Source: Flavobacteriales bacterium UBA6051
GTDB taxonomy: Bacteria > Bacteroidota > Bacteroidia > Flavobacteriales_D > Crocinitomicaceae
Assembly (NCBI GenBank): GCA_002427735.1
Contig: DIYP01000016.1
Location: 62,001 to 126,000 of the forward strand
Length of the DNA: 64,000 nucleotides
Direction: 5' to 3'
The translations under genes and the position numbers were made by a program. Position 1 is the stretch's first letter, and each line of letters opens with the position of its first letter. The notes under the pieces were generated by a model, which ran no database searches, was not told the DNA's origin, and was given only the letters and a program-made list of their open reading frames with translations. Of this stretch, positions 26,741 to 35,489 are shown piece by piece.

Positions 26741-27766
26741 ATGAAACAACTATTCCTTATCCTACTTCTATCTTTCACACATTGGGGTTATGGCCAAACC
26801 ATCCGTCCTGAATTAAAGTCAATTTTAGATGCTACTATTCTAAAGGCAAAGGAAAATTCTTACTATTCCAGCTCTTTAAATTGGGACAGTCTCGAAACTG
26901 AAATATATTCAAGTATTAGTAGTGCAGACTCAATCAGCGATTTGAAACCTGCTTTTGAAACTTTACTAAATGGTATTCGAGATCATCATGGAAGAGTCAT
27001 AAACCTACTAGATTATTCCATTTTAGCTCACTTTACAGATCAGGAAAACGCAAGGTTCACTGATAATAGAAAATTTGATCCCGAAACATGGGCTGTCGTA
27101 AATGACATTGAATCAAGGTTTGAATATGAACTCCTTTCAAACAACATCGGATACTTAAGAGTTGTTGGAATTGGCCCAAATGTAGATGGACAGGCAGAAG
27201 CAGAAAGAATAAGAAGCGCTATTTTAAAACTCCATGCGCAAAATGTGGACAAGTGGATTATTGATTTAAGGTATAACGGTGGAGGAAACATTAATGTAAT
27301 GATGGCGGGTCTGGCACCACTACTCGATTCGAGGTGTGTTGCCACTATTCGAGACGAAGACAATGAAATAATGGGGACTGCTGAAGTAAAAAAGGGCAAC
27401 TTCTGGTATTTCGGTCTCAATGTGTTTGAACTAGAAAACACGGTTAAAATTAAGTCCCCTAAAATTGCTGTTCTTACAAGTCGATGGACTGCGAGCTCCG
27501 GAGAACTTGTTGCCGTTTGTTTTAAAGGTCAAGCAAATACAAAGTTCTTTGGTGAGGCAACAGGAGGGTACACAACAAATACCGGATGGGATGTTATTAA
27601 TAATGAAATAGCATTAGTCATTGCAACAGGAGTTTACTGCGATAGAAATGGTCAATCGTACGATCAAAATATCGAGCCAGATACAGAAGTTTTATTTGCG
27701 GTTGAAGAAGATCACAATAGAGATCTTGGAATCAAGGAAGCAGTAAACTGGCTAACAGCAGAATAG
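26741..27766 (+). CDS. S41-family (tail-specific-type) secreted peptidase
   Basis: A 341-residue protein with signal peptide (FLILLLSFTHWGYGQ). The S41 core has IDLRYNGGGNINVMMAG (about 167-183), the nucleophile region SRWTASSGELVAVCF (about 246-260), and FGEATGGYTTN (about 268-278). CtpA-type enzymes have a catalytic Lys in the last motif (FGKG) that is absent here. The early motif IRDHHGRV (about 84-91) is like the His-containing motif of the Tricorn/S41B branch, so a Ser-His mechanism is likely. It starts directly after attC-like site 2. Substrate unknown. Confidence 0.85.
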   Translation: MKQLFLILLLSFTHWGYGQTIRPELKSILDATILKAKENSYYSSSLNWDSLETEIYSSISSADSISDLKPAFETLLNGIRDHHGRVINLLDYSILAHFTDQENARFTDNRKFDPETWAVVNDIESRFEYELLSNNIGYLRVVGIGPNVDGQAEAERIRSAILKLHAQNVDKWIIDLRYNGGGNINVMMAGLAPLLDSRCVATIRDEDNEIMGTAEVKKGNFWYFGLNVFELENTVKIKSPKIAVLTSRWTASSGELVAVCFKGQANTKFFGEATGGYTTNTGWDVINNEIALVIATGVYCDRNGQSYDQNIEPDTEVLFAVEEDHNRDLGIKEAVNWLTAE

Positions 27767-27863
27767 CATCGCGGTGACAACTCAAATATCCCTCAAATGG
27801 AAATGAAAAAAGTTATTCTGACCAATGGTTTTATTATTTCCATATCTCTTGTAATAGTTGGCC

Positions 27864-28229
27864 ATGAGCCTACCTATTCAACAGTATGATTGGATGACCT
27901 ATTCCTGGCGTGGTTCTCATGTTTCTGAATTCGAAATCGTAAAATACGGATATGAATTTGGCGGTTTTTACATTGCATTATTCGTTATGACGCTTACATA
28001 CGTGGTTCTGATTAGGTTTAAATCAACATTCGCGAAGGTGATCGCTATTTTGTTGAATACTCTCTTGTTTTTGTCAATTCCTGTTTTTGCTTTTGGATTG
28101 ATTTGGAGTTTTAATCTCATGAGAAGTGGTCCAACGAATGAATCTATATTATACGGTTACAAATACTTTTCGTTTGCCATTATCGCCTTTAACATTGCAT
28201 CTATCTTATATTTGAGAAGAAGTAAATAA
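27864..28229 (+). CDS. Small membrane protein, possibly frameshifted at its N-terminus
   Basis: ATG 27864 gives about 121 residues with three hydrophobic segments (FYIALFVMTLTYVVLI, IAILLNTLLFLSIPVFAFGLI and YFSFAIIAFNIASILYL). Just upstream, in another frame, ATG 27797 opens MEMKKVILTNGFIISISLVIVG, which looks like a missing first membrane helix and then meets a stop at about 27887. A one-base indel may have split an original four-helix protein. The alternative is an intact three-helix gene. It lies between the S41 gene and attC-like site 3. Confidence 0.55.
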   Translation: MSLPIQQYDWMTYSWRGSHVSEFEIVKYGYEFGGFYIALFVMTLTYVVLIRFKSTFAKVIAILLNTLLFLSIPVFAFGLIWSFNLMRSGPTNESILYGYKYFSFAIIAFNIASILYLRRSK

Positions 28230-28242
28230 CATGGTTTAATCG

Positions 28243-28336
28243 TTATTCTTAGTCAGTACTAAATTTTGAAACAAAATGTAATGTATTTTATATCTAGAGA
28301 TGGTACAAACGCCGAGCGTCGAACTGTTATGGATAA
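28243..28336 (+). repeat. attC-like element, site 3
   Basis: The 5' arm TTATTCTTAGTCAGTAC (28243-28259) pairs imperfectly with the 3' arm GAACTGTTATGGATAA (28321-28336); CAGT/ACTG and TTAT/ATAA are exact. The conserved 3' half (GTACAAACGCCGAGCGTC, 28303-28320, then GAAC) matches sites 1 and 2. Length is 94 nt. The next gene starts 65 nt downstream. Confidence 0.45.
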
Positions 28337-28401
28337 TTAAAAACAAGGCGTAATCAAATACTTATCCAATCTCAACGTTCTAGCAACAAAATTAACCTAC
28401 A

Positions 28402-28962
28402 ATGAAAGCGTCACTAATCACATTTCTACTGATGTCCTCCAGTTTATTTGGGCAATCACTTAATGTTACTCTAATCGATGATACCATTAGAGCAATGACC
28501 GCAGGCACCGAGTATATCATCTCTGATCTCGAAAACACGGGCAATGACACAATTGAAGTTGACATCATAAGAGCAGTCAATAACATTCCTCCAGGATGGC
28601 AAACAGGTTTGTGTGTAGATGGAGTTTGTCAATTTGCAACCGTGGATAGTATGCGTATCTCCATTGCACCATTAGCGACCAAAGAATTTAGAATGTATTT
28701 TCAGACACTTGGCTCTCCCACAGATACGGCAAGTACGGAAATTCTATTCAAGAATATAGGTGATGCCTTAAACGTCTTTGATCAGCAGTATTATGCGTTT
28801 CTTTCTCCGACAGCGAGTGTTCCAACACTTGAAGGCTCAAAAACAAAAAAGCTGGTAAAAATTGTTGACGCAACAGGGCGAGAAGTCGAAGATAAACCGA
28901 ACACTTTGCTTTTCTATATCTACGATGATGGAACCTCAGAAAAGGTATTTCGAATGGAGTAA
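28402..28962 (+). CDS. Secreted protein with short conserved C-terminal module
   Basis: A 186-residue protein with signal peptide (ITFLLMSSSLFGQ). The middle is a beta-sandwich-like domain of the kind found in cell-surface proteins (YIISDLENTGNDTIEVD, then IAPLATKEFRMYF). The last 37 residues (about 150-186) carry LVKIVDATGREV and PNTLLFYIYDDGTSEKVFRME. The same module ends the proteins at 37184 and 60455. It resembles a shortened T9SS sorting domain, so export to the cell surface is inferred. It follows attC-like site 3. Confidence 0.7.
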   Translation: MKASLITFLLMSSSLFGQSLNVTLIDDTIRAMTAGTEYIISDLENTGNDTIEVDIIRAVNNIPPGWQTGLCVDGVCQFATVDSMRISIAPLATKEFRMYFQTLGSPTDTASTEILFKNIGDALNVFDQQYYAFLSPTASVPTLEGSKTKKLVKIVDATGREVEDKPNTLLFYIYDDGTSEKVFRME

Positions 28963-29068
28963 TCTTACGTGCATAAAATGGCACTAAAAACTACACAACA
29001 CTATCTAAAAATCCATTAAAAACACTTGCCACCTTAAACATTATCCTAAGTGCGAAAAAACGCTCAAT

Positions 29069-29608
29069 ATGAGAGAGTCAGAAAAAATTTGGTTAGAAAT
29101 AGGCTACAAGTGTTTTGCCCACAATGGACCAAATGGCCTTAAAGTAGAAAGACTGTCGAAAGAAGTAGGAAAGAATAAATCTTCCTTTTATCATTTATTT
29201 GCGGACTTAGAGGTTTTTACGGAAAGATTATTAGAGTTGCATTTAAGCCGGGCACAAGCCATTTCAAAATTAGAGTCAGCTGCAAAAAACGAGGAGGAAT
29301 TAATAGCGATAATTCTCGAACATAAAACTGACTTATTATTTAATCGTCAGCTCAGAATTTATAGAAACCGTCATGAGTTTAAAGCATACCTGGATCGTAT
29401 CATTCAATTTTCTACGCATGGGTTACTTCCGGTTTGGAAAAACATTATTTCCTTATCGGAAAATGGTGCATTAGCACAAATGGTTTTACATCTTAGTTTG
29501 GAGAATTTTTATCTTCAAATCACAGAAGAAACCCTGAACGAATCGTGGTTAAAAGCATACTTTGCGAATATTCGGAAAATGGTATCCCTTTTTAAACAAT
29601 CCAAATAA
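29069..29608 (+). CDS. TetR-family transcriptional regulator
   Basis: A 179-residue protein. The N-terminal helix-turn-helix is NGLKVERLSKEVGKNKSSFY followed by HLF (about 19-41), the TetR pattern with the recognition helix KSSFYHLF. The C-terminal ligand domain is not informative. The MBL-hydrolase gene starts 61 nt downstream on the same strand and is a plausible target. No clear palindromic operator was seen. Confidence 0.82.
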   Translation: MRESEKIWLEIGYKCFAHNGPNGLKVERLSKEVGKNKSSFYHLFADLEVFTERLLELHLSRAQAISKLESAAKNEEELIAIILEHKTDLLFNRQLRIYRNRHEFKAYLDRIIQFSTHGLLPVWKNIISLSENGALAQMVLHLSLENFYLQITEETLNESWLKAYFANIRKMVSLFKQSK

Positions 29609-29669
29609 ACGGTAGCGTCTAAAATTTAATATTTAGCTTCTATAAGTTTGTCTAGAAACTAGACTGTTA

Positions 29670-30473
29670 ATGGAGTTTTACAGATTCTACAGCTTAACGC
29701 TTTTTGCTGGATTAATGGTTAATCAGGGTTGCACTATGGTAAAAATAACGATAAGCGAAAAGAGAAATCCTATTCCACAGCAAGTAACAATTGGAGAGAA
29801 AACAACACTCACAACATGGGGTGCAATTAAAGTAAACAATGCACACTTTTTCCCTTCGAGTTTTCAGTTAAAAGCTGATAATGCAACTATTTATATTGAC
29901 CCTGTGGAAATTGAGAATGTAGAACCGGCAGATTATATTTTAATCACCCATGCACATCCAGACCATTTTTCCTTAAAGGATATTAACGGTCTTTTGAAAG
30001 AAGAAACAAAAATCATTTGTTCAAAGGGAGCTTCGAAAAAATTAAGAAAAGTAAAAAGTCAAATTCAAATTGTTAAGCCTAATCAACGATTGGAATTTGA
30101 AGATTTTAGCATGGAGACAACTTTTGCCTACAATACAAAATCCGTTTTTTTATGGATTAAAGCACACCCAAAATCTAAAGAAAATGTAGGTTATGTAATT
30201 ACATTAAAAAATGGACGAAGAGTATACCATGCAGGTGATACAGACTATATTCCCGAAATAGAAGACCTGGCTGAAATAGATGTTGTCTTGGTTCCAATTG
30301 GAGGAGATAACTTAACGATGAACACGAGAGAAGCTGCTATGATCGTAAATAAAATTGAACCAAACATGGTCATTCCAATGCACTATGAAATCAAGAATAG
30401 TGATGAACTGAATCAATTTGGCGCACTGGTAAACGAACGAATCAGAATAGTTACGTTAAATTCGGAATACTAA
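29670..30473 (+). CDS. Metallo-beta-lactamase-fold hydrolase (UPF0173/UlaG-like)
   Basis: A 267-residue MBL-fold protein. The metal motif THAHPDHFS (about 94-102) is followed by YHAGDTDYIPEI (about 187-198) with the Asp ligand and PMHYE (about 236-240). This is the pattern of the UPF0173/UlaG branch. The N-terminus (LTLFAGLMVNQGC, Cys21) looks like a lipobox, so it may be an outer-membrane lipoprotein facing the periplasm. It sits between a TetR gene and rsgA; the stop is 4 nt before the rsgA ATG. Confidence 0.82.
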   Translation: MEFYRFYSLTLFAGLMVNQGCTMVKITISEKRNPIPQQVTIGEKTTLTTWGAIKVNNAHFFPSSFQLKADNATIYIDPVEIENVEPADYILITHAHPDHFSLKDINGLLKEETKIICSKGASKKLRKVKSQIQIVKPNQRLEFEDFSMETTFAYNTKSVFLWIKAHPKSKENVGYVITLKNGRRVYHAGDTDYIPEIEDLAEIDVVLVPIGGDNLTMNTREAAMIVNKIEPNMVIPMHYEIKNSDELNQFGALVNERIRIVTLNSEY

Positions 30474-30477
30474 AAAT

Positions 30478-31533
30478 ATGACAAATCAAGATCTAGGATA
30501 TGGCGATTATTTCGAAAAGTTCAGAATCGAAAATAACCTTAGCGACTTTGAAATCGGGCGTGTAATCGTTGAACATAAGGAAAGGTATATTGTAAAGAAT
30601 GAAAAAGGCGAATTTGAAGCCGAGATTACAGGAAATTTGAGATTTTCTGCTAAAAGTCGTGAGGACTTCCCTGCGGTTGGAGATTGGGTTACATTCATTA
30701 ATTATGAACCTGAACTCGTTATTATCCATAGTATTTTACCGAGATTTTCAACTCTATCTCGACAAGCAGTGAACAAGTTTGGTGAATTGCAAATAATTGC
30801 CAGCAATATCGATTACGGTTTGATTGTGCAATCAGTAAATAGAGATTTTAACATTAACCGATTGGAACGCTATTTGACCATTTGCTATACCTCCGGAATT
30901 GAGCCAATAATTGTTATAACTAAAACGGACTTAACGAATGAAGAACACTTAAATGAGTTACTCAATAAAATTAAAACCAGGATAAATAACGTTACTATCG
31001 TCCACGTAAGTAATGAGACAAAAGCAGGAATCGATAAGTTAGAAGAGCTTCTCTATGCGGGAAAGACGTATTGTCTTCTTGGATCATCAGGTGTTGGAAA
31101 ATCTTCCCTCATCAACAGCTTGACTGGAACCAGTAGAATGAAAACAGAGAGTATTAGCAAAAGCATCGATAGAGGTAAACATGTTACGACTCATCGTGAA
31201 TTAATTCCCATGAAAAATGGAGCTATACTTATTGACAATCCTGGCATACGAGAAGTCGGTATTACTGATAGTACAACAGGATTAGAAAGTACGTATGACA
31301 GAATATATGATTTATCCGAGAGTTGTAAGTTTTCTGATTGTACTCATACCTCTGAGAGTGGTTGTGCAGTTCAATTAGCGATAGAAAATGGAGAGATAGA
31401 GAAATCGTATTTTCAGAACTTTTTGAAAATGGAACGAGAGAAAGAGCATTATGAATCAACTGTAGCTGAAAAGCGCAGAAAGGACAAAGATTTTGGGAAA
31501 ATGATTAAGCACTACAAGAGAACCAAAAACTAA
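30478..31533 (+). CDS. rsgA: Ribosome small-subunit-dependent GTPase A
   Basis: A late 30S maturation GTPase of 351 residues. The order is an N-terminal OB fold (VGDWVTFI near 63-70), then the circularly permuted GTPase with G4 (TKTDL) before G1 (GSSGVGKSSLIN, about 202-213) and G3 (DNPGIRE, about 253-259). A C-terminal zinc finger follows, SCKFSDCTHTSESGCAV, with the Cys/Cys/His/Cys set. All features are intact. RsgA is normally a core gene, so its place next to the MBL gene in AT-rich accessory-looking DNA is worth noting. Confidence 0.93.
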   Translation: MTNQDLGYGDYFEKFRIENNLSDFEIGRVIVEHKERYIVKNEKGEFEAEITGNLRFSAKSREDFPAVGDWVTFINYEPELVIIHSILPRFSTLSRQAVNKFGELQIIASNIDYGLIVQSVNRDFNINRLERYLTICYTSGIEPIIVITKTDLTNEEHLNELLNKIKTRINNVTIVHVSNETKAGIDKLEELLYAGKTYCLLGSSGVGKSSLINSLTGTSRMKTESISKSIDRGKHVTTHRELIPMKNGAILIDNPGIREVGITDSTTGLESTYDRIYDLSESCKFSDCTHTSESGCAVQLAIENGEIEKSYFQNFLKMEREKEHYESTVAEKRRKDKDFGKMIKHYKRTKN

Positions 31534-31673
31534 ACAAGCAATAGGTAAAATAACCTTCTAAAGACCATTACCGTAATTCCCTAAAAGTTTAACCAAACGC
31601 TTTAAAGGATTGAATTCGAAGTCTATAACGTCACCTAAGCCACGAAAAACAAGACCGCTATTCAATACCAAAT

Positions 31674-32024
31674 CTACATCCCTAATTCTAAAGATTCCCT
31701 GACCAGACGAGATAGTGACTCTGAATCAATCTCATTAATGTCGGTTACCTTGTAAGTTCTGGCTTTTGCACCATTTCCTACCAGCACATTTGGAGTTTTC
31801 AGGGATGCACCCTCCATAAAAAGTAGCGTGACATGCGCTTTCGCTACTCTAAATCCACAGATATTCTTCTTATGATGAAAAGCAATGCTTCCCCACTTTA
31901 TTGATTCTTTTACTCTATTATCAGCGGACAAAACAGCTTCGCGAAGTGCTAAAACCAAAGGCTTCTGAAATTCAGTTAAACCCTCTACGTATTGCACTAT
32001 TTCCTGGTCTTCAATTGCAGTCAT
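31674..32024 (-). CDS. DUF1801-family protein
   Basis: A 116-residue cytoplasmic protein of the DUF1801/YdhG-like family. The helix LREAVLSADNRVKESIKWGSIAF (about 27-49) and the strand segment KKNICGFRVAKAHVTLLFMEG (about 52-72) match this family, whose role is not established. It follows the 32424 membrane gene by 4 nt on the same strand and is likely co-transcribed. Confidence 0.75.
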   Translation of the reverse strand: MTAIEDQEIVQYVEGLTEFQKPLVLALREAVLSADNRVKESIKWGSIAFHHKKNICGFRVAKAHVTLLFMEGASLKTPNVLVGNGAKARTYKVTDINEIDSESLSRLVRESLELGM

Positions 32025-32028
32025 ACTT

Positions 32029-32424
32029 TTATTTTTTATAATTATAAATTACACTTAGAATCAATCCTAAAACTCCACCAATAAGAGAATGAACCATTGT
32101 GTTTATTGCGAAAATGGTATTAAACTCTACCTGCCAAATACTGCGCACCACGATACCCGTTGGTAAAAACATGATAAGCGCCAAAACAACACCATAGGTG
32201 AACGATTTTATCTTGGTGTTTTGCTCTTTAATGAAATGGGGAAATAAATACACCAATCCACTTACAAATATCAAATGATTAAGCGCCAACCCAGCAAAAA
32301 TAGGCTCTTCACGTCTAAATGAAACCATGTTTGCTTCATCCGACAGCATATACCATACTGTGGTAAGGATATTTGAAACGACGAACAAAATGAGGATACT
32401 AAGCATTGTTTTCTTACGATTCAT
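32029..32424 (-). CDS. Four-helix membrane protein of unknown function
   Basis: A 131-residue protein with hydrophobic segments near 8-25, 42-62, 74-93 and 106-127. No family was recognised. It starts 45-100 nt from the divergent AraC-type gene, which may control it, and ends 4 nt before the DUF1801 gene. Confidence 0.65.
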   Translation of the reverse strand: MNRKKTMLSILILFVVSNILTTVWYMLSDEANMVSFRREEPIFAGLALNHLIFVSGLVYLFPHFIKEQNTKIKSFTYGVVLALIMFLPTGIVVRSIWQVEFNTIFAINTMVHSLIGGVLGLILSVIYNYKK

Positions 32425-32526
32425 AACTCTTTTTCTGAAGGTAACGTGACAAAATTATAGCTGACAAAATTGTTCAAATTGACATTTTGCGCCATTTTTG
32501 TGATTGTGTACTTTTCCTCGTCCATA

Positions 32527-33483
32527 TTGATAGACTTTTTAGATTATGCCAAACTAAATGGGTTGAATATTCCACAGCTCGTTGAGGAAACAGAGCTTTA
32601 CCAAAAAGAGAAATTTATTAATTATGAAACGACCATAAAATATCTAAACTATATCGGTCAGGAACTTAATGATGAACAACTGGGGCTGCATATTGGCGAA
32701 CAGATTTCCTTAAAAGTTACGACATACGTAGACCAGATTATGCAACATAGTCTTTCACTTGAAGATGCTTTCGAAAATGCTGCAGAATATTCTAAAATGA
32801 TTAGCGACGCCCTGCAAACTAGCCTTCATAAATCAGAAAAAAATTATTCCGTACGATTTACCGAAAACCCAAATTGGAAAGTATTTCCGACCAAAGCTAA
32901 GCGTCAAATTTTGGATATTACCTTACTTTCTTGCCTGAAATCAGTAGTCGCCTATACCCAACGAAATTATTATCCCGTAAAACTACATTTCGAAACACCT
33001 AAGCCGAAAAACATCAATGAATATTATCGATTGTTTAATTGTAGTTTACTTTTCAACCAACCACAAAGCGAAATCTTTTTTGAAAAACAAATCTTCAATC
33101 AACGAACAAAGCAACCTAAATTCGGGCTGCTACAAAGTTTGAAAGACAAAATTGAAGGTGAGATGAAGCATTTGAAAACTGAAAATAAACTGATTTACGA
33201 TGTAAAAAAGTGCATATTGTCACACAAACCAGAACGCATCAACCTGAAAGTTGCCGCCAGTTCCTTGCACCTATCACCCCGAACCTTACAGCGAAAACTG
33301 AAGGAGTTAAATACTTCGTTCAAAGCGATTGAATATGAACTTCAATTGCGATTATCTAAAACCTACTTAGAGGAAGGACAAAAATCGATAGACGAAATCA
33401 GTTATTTATTGGGGTTCTCCGAAAGCAGTTCCTTTATTAGATTTTTTAAGTCCTTAACAGGAACTACACCAATGAAATACTGA
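32527..33483 (+). CDS. AraC-family transcriptional regulator
   Basis: The C-terminal AraC DNA-binding domain has two helix-turn-helices: LKVAASSLHLSPRTLQRKL and the second with IDEISYLLGFSESSSFIRFF followed by KSLTGTTPMKY. The N-terminal part resembles the arabinose-binding-like domain of OruR/ArgR-type members (LNGLNIPQLVEE, DEQLGLHIGEQI). The start is uncertain: the frame opens upstream at 32470, where a hydrophobic stretch is unlikely for this family; GTG 32500 or 32506 and TTG 32527 are candidates. It is divergent from the four-helix membrane gene. Confidence 0.8.
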   Translation: MIDFLDYAKLNGLNIPQLVEETELYQKEKFINYETTIKYLNYIGQELNDEQLGLHIGEQISLKVTTYVDQIMQHSLSLEDAFENAAEYSKMISDALQTSLHKSEKNYSVRFTENPNWKVFPTKAKRQILDITLLSCLKSVVAYTQRNYYPVKLHFETPKPKNINEYYRLFNCSLLFNQPQSEIFFEKQIFNQRTKQPKFGLLQSLKDKIEGEMKHLKTENKLIYDVKKCILSHKPERINLKVAASSLHLSPRTLQRKLKELNTSFKAIEYELQLRLSKTYLEEGQKSIDEISYLLGFSESSSFIRFFKSLTGTTPMKY

Positions 33484-33596
33484 TATGAACATAGAAAACA
33501 ACTGTCCAGTAGATAAATATAACATCAACCTACACCATAAATCAGCTTCGAGTCCTTCGTGGTACCAGTTACTAACTATGTAGTACATTTGAACTA

Positions 33597-34049
33597 ATGA
33601 AGATTGTTTGGCTTATAGTTATTTTACTGGCACTCAGTTCCTGCTCGAAAGACACATGCTCAAACGGTGTGTGTGATGGAAACGAAATCATGGTTGATTG
33701 TGGTGGGGATTGCCCTCCATGTGACACCGAAAATCAGGGACAAGGAAGCTGGAGTGGTGGCGGTTCGTATTTTTTCACCGGTTATGTTTATGACAGTTTA
33801 ACTGGACTTCCTGAAGAAAATGCTTACGTGTATACCAATCCTCAAAATGGGTGGCCGGACAGCACTGATATCCAAGGAAGATATATTATTACTTATGATT
33901 GGCAAGGTTCCGATGGTTTCATTTTTGACTTCCCGCCGAGTGAACTAACAATACAAGCGACAAAAAATTCAAAATTCGGTGATACGCTCATAGATCTATC
34001 AGGGTTATCAAATGGAGATACCTTAATCATTGATTTTTCAATAAATTGA
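33597..34049 (+). CDS. Cys-rich lipoprotein with carboxypeptidase-regulatory-like domain
   Basis: A 150-residue protein. The lipobox ends ALSSC (Cys16). A short Cys-rich segment follows (CSNGVCDGNEIMVDCGGDC then PPC), common at the N-terminus of Flavobacteriales surface lipoproteins. The C-terminal part (FTGYVYDSLTGLPEENAYVY, then DIQGRYII) is a carboxypeptidase-regulatory-like beta-sandwich. TACATTTG at 33584-33591 just before the ATG may be a -7 box. Confidence 0.65.
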   Translation: MKIVWLIVILLALSSCSKDTCSNGVCDGNEIMVDCGGDCPPCDTENQGQGSWSGGGSYFFTGYVYDSLTGLPEENAYVYTNPQNGWPDSTDIQGRYIITYDWQGSDGFIFDFPPSELTIQATKNSKFGDTLIDLSGLSNGDTLIIDFSIN

Positions 34050-34232
34050 AGACTATAAATTCGTAGGACAATTGATCTATAATGCCGTTCACAAGATCCA
34101 TATAAAGACAGATTTGTGCGCATGAGAGAACTATGTCAATAACAAAGAGGCAGAATTAATTGGAATGAAAAAGAGTAATTGACGAAGTCGCTTTATATTT
34201 TAGCTGAGAAGCGTTGACCAAAAGTTGAATAA

Positions 34233-35354
34233 ATGAGAATAGTTCTACTAGCATTAATTGGACTGCATGCAATCATCCACTTATTTGGATTCCTCCAGGC
34301 ATTTGAATTTTCCGAATTCAATGGAATAAGTCAAGTTATTTCTAAAACATCAGGTCTACTCTGGTTGGTTGCTTCTCTATTGTTTATGGTAACTGCTATC
34401 CTATACTTCATTCATTCCAACATTTGGTGGGCTTTTGGATTAACAACTATCGTTATTTCTCAGATACTCATTTTTAATTATTGGTCCGATGCGAAATATG
34501 GGACAATTGCCAATTTGATTGTTTTCGTAGGGGTTCTGCTCGCCTATTTAAATAACAACTTCCAGCATCTTGTGAGCAATGAAAGAACTCAAATGTTTGA
34601 AACATCGGTAAAATATCAAGGCGATTCAATTAGCTCACATCAAATAAGTGATTTACCCGTTGTGGTTCAAAAATGGATGAACTACAGTGGAGTTATCGGA
34701 AAATCAACGATTTCAACTGTCTTTTTGATTCAAGATTTACAACTAAAATTGAAACCTGAACAGGAAAACTGGAGCCAAGGTTCGGCAGAACAATACTTTA
34801 CCATTCAACCACCTTCGTTTAATTGGGATATTGAAACCCAAATGAACCCTTTAATGAGTGCAATCGGTCGCGATAAATTTGAGAATGGAAAAGGGGAAAT
34901 GCTCATTAAACTTTTTGGACTTATCCCTGTTGCAGACGTCAAAAATGAAGAAAAAATTAATCAAGCAGCATTACAAAGATATTTGGCTGAAATAGTCTGG
35001 TTTCCTTCTGCAGCAATGAGTGAATACCTGGTTTGGGAAGAAATTGATGAATTTTCTGCTAAAGCGACAATGGAATATAATGGAACAAAAGGCTCAGGCA
35101 TATTCTACTTTGACGAATTCGGGCAGTTTGAAAAATTTACTGCTATGCGTTTTAAATCCCCTACCGATTCTGAACCGACCGAGTGGACCGTTGTCGCGAA
35201 TAGAACAGAAGAACGAAACGGAATTAAAATTCCAACCGAATGTGAAGCCATTTGGAGTTTGGAATCGGAGAAATGGACTTGGCTGAAACTAAAGATTAAG
35301 CACATAGAGTACAACGTAGACAAAATGCCAGTGGATAAGGATATTTCTAATTAA
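34233..35354 (+). CDS. DUF6544/DUF6920-like membrane protein
   Basis: A 373-residue protein. Four membrane helices fill the first 110 residues (near 1-22, 42-62, 66-85 and 90-108). A soluble C-terminal domain of about 260 residues follows, with motifs LPVVVQKWMNYSGVIGK (about 142-158) and YLAEIVWFPSAAM (about 250-262), which I associate with the DUF6544 family. Function unknown. The gap before it (34050-34232) shows nothing recognisable. Confidence 0.65.
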   Translation: MRIVLLALIGLHAIIHLFGFLQAFEFSEFNGISQVISKTSGLLWLVASLLFMVTAILYFIHSNIWWAFGLTTIVISQILIFNYWSDAKYGTIANLIVFVGVLLAYLNNNFQHLVSNERTQMFETSVKYQGDSISSHQISDLPVVVQKWMNYSGVIGKSTISTVFLIQDLQLKLKPEQENWSQGSAEQYFTIQPPSFNWDIETQMNPLMSAIGRDKFENGKGEMLIKLFGLIPVADVKNEEKINQAALQRYLAEIVWFPSAAMSEYLVWEEIDEFSAKATMEYNGTKGSGIFYFDEFGQFEKFTAMRFKSPTDSEPTEWTVVANRTEERNGIKIPTECEAIWSLESEKWTWLKLKIKHIEYNVDKMPVDKDISN

Positions 35355-35489
35355 TTGCTTTTTAAGCGATCAAACCTGGTTTTGGTAGTCATTTGCGCAA
35401 GATAGGCGCTTATAAGCTTAGAATTGCGCATAGCTAAACTACTGCATAAAATATGAGGAAAATTGATTTCTTTGGCGTATAATTGAACT

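Noticed and set aside
32470..32526. Hydrophobic N-terminus of the AraC gene as a membrane anchor
   Set aside because: It would be unusual for this family, starts from TTG without support, and lies in the divergent promoter gap.
35380..35450. Repeated TTGCGCA before the 35490 gene as a regulatory array
   Set aside because: Only two copies without symmetry or link to a regulator.
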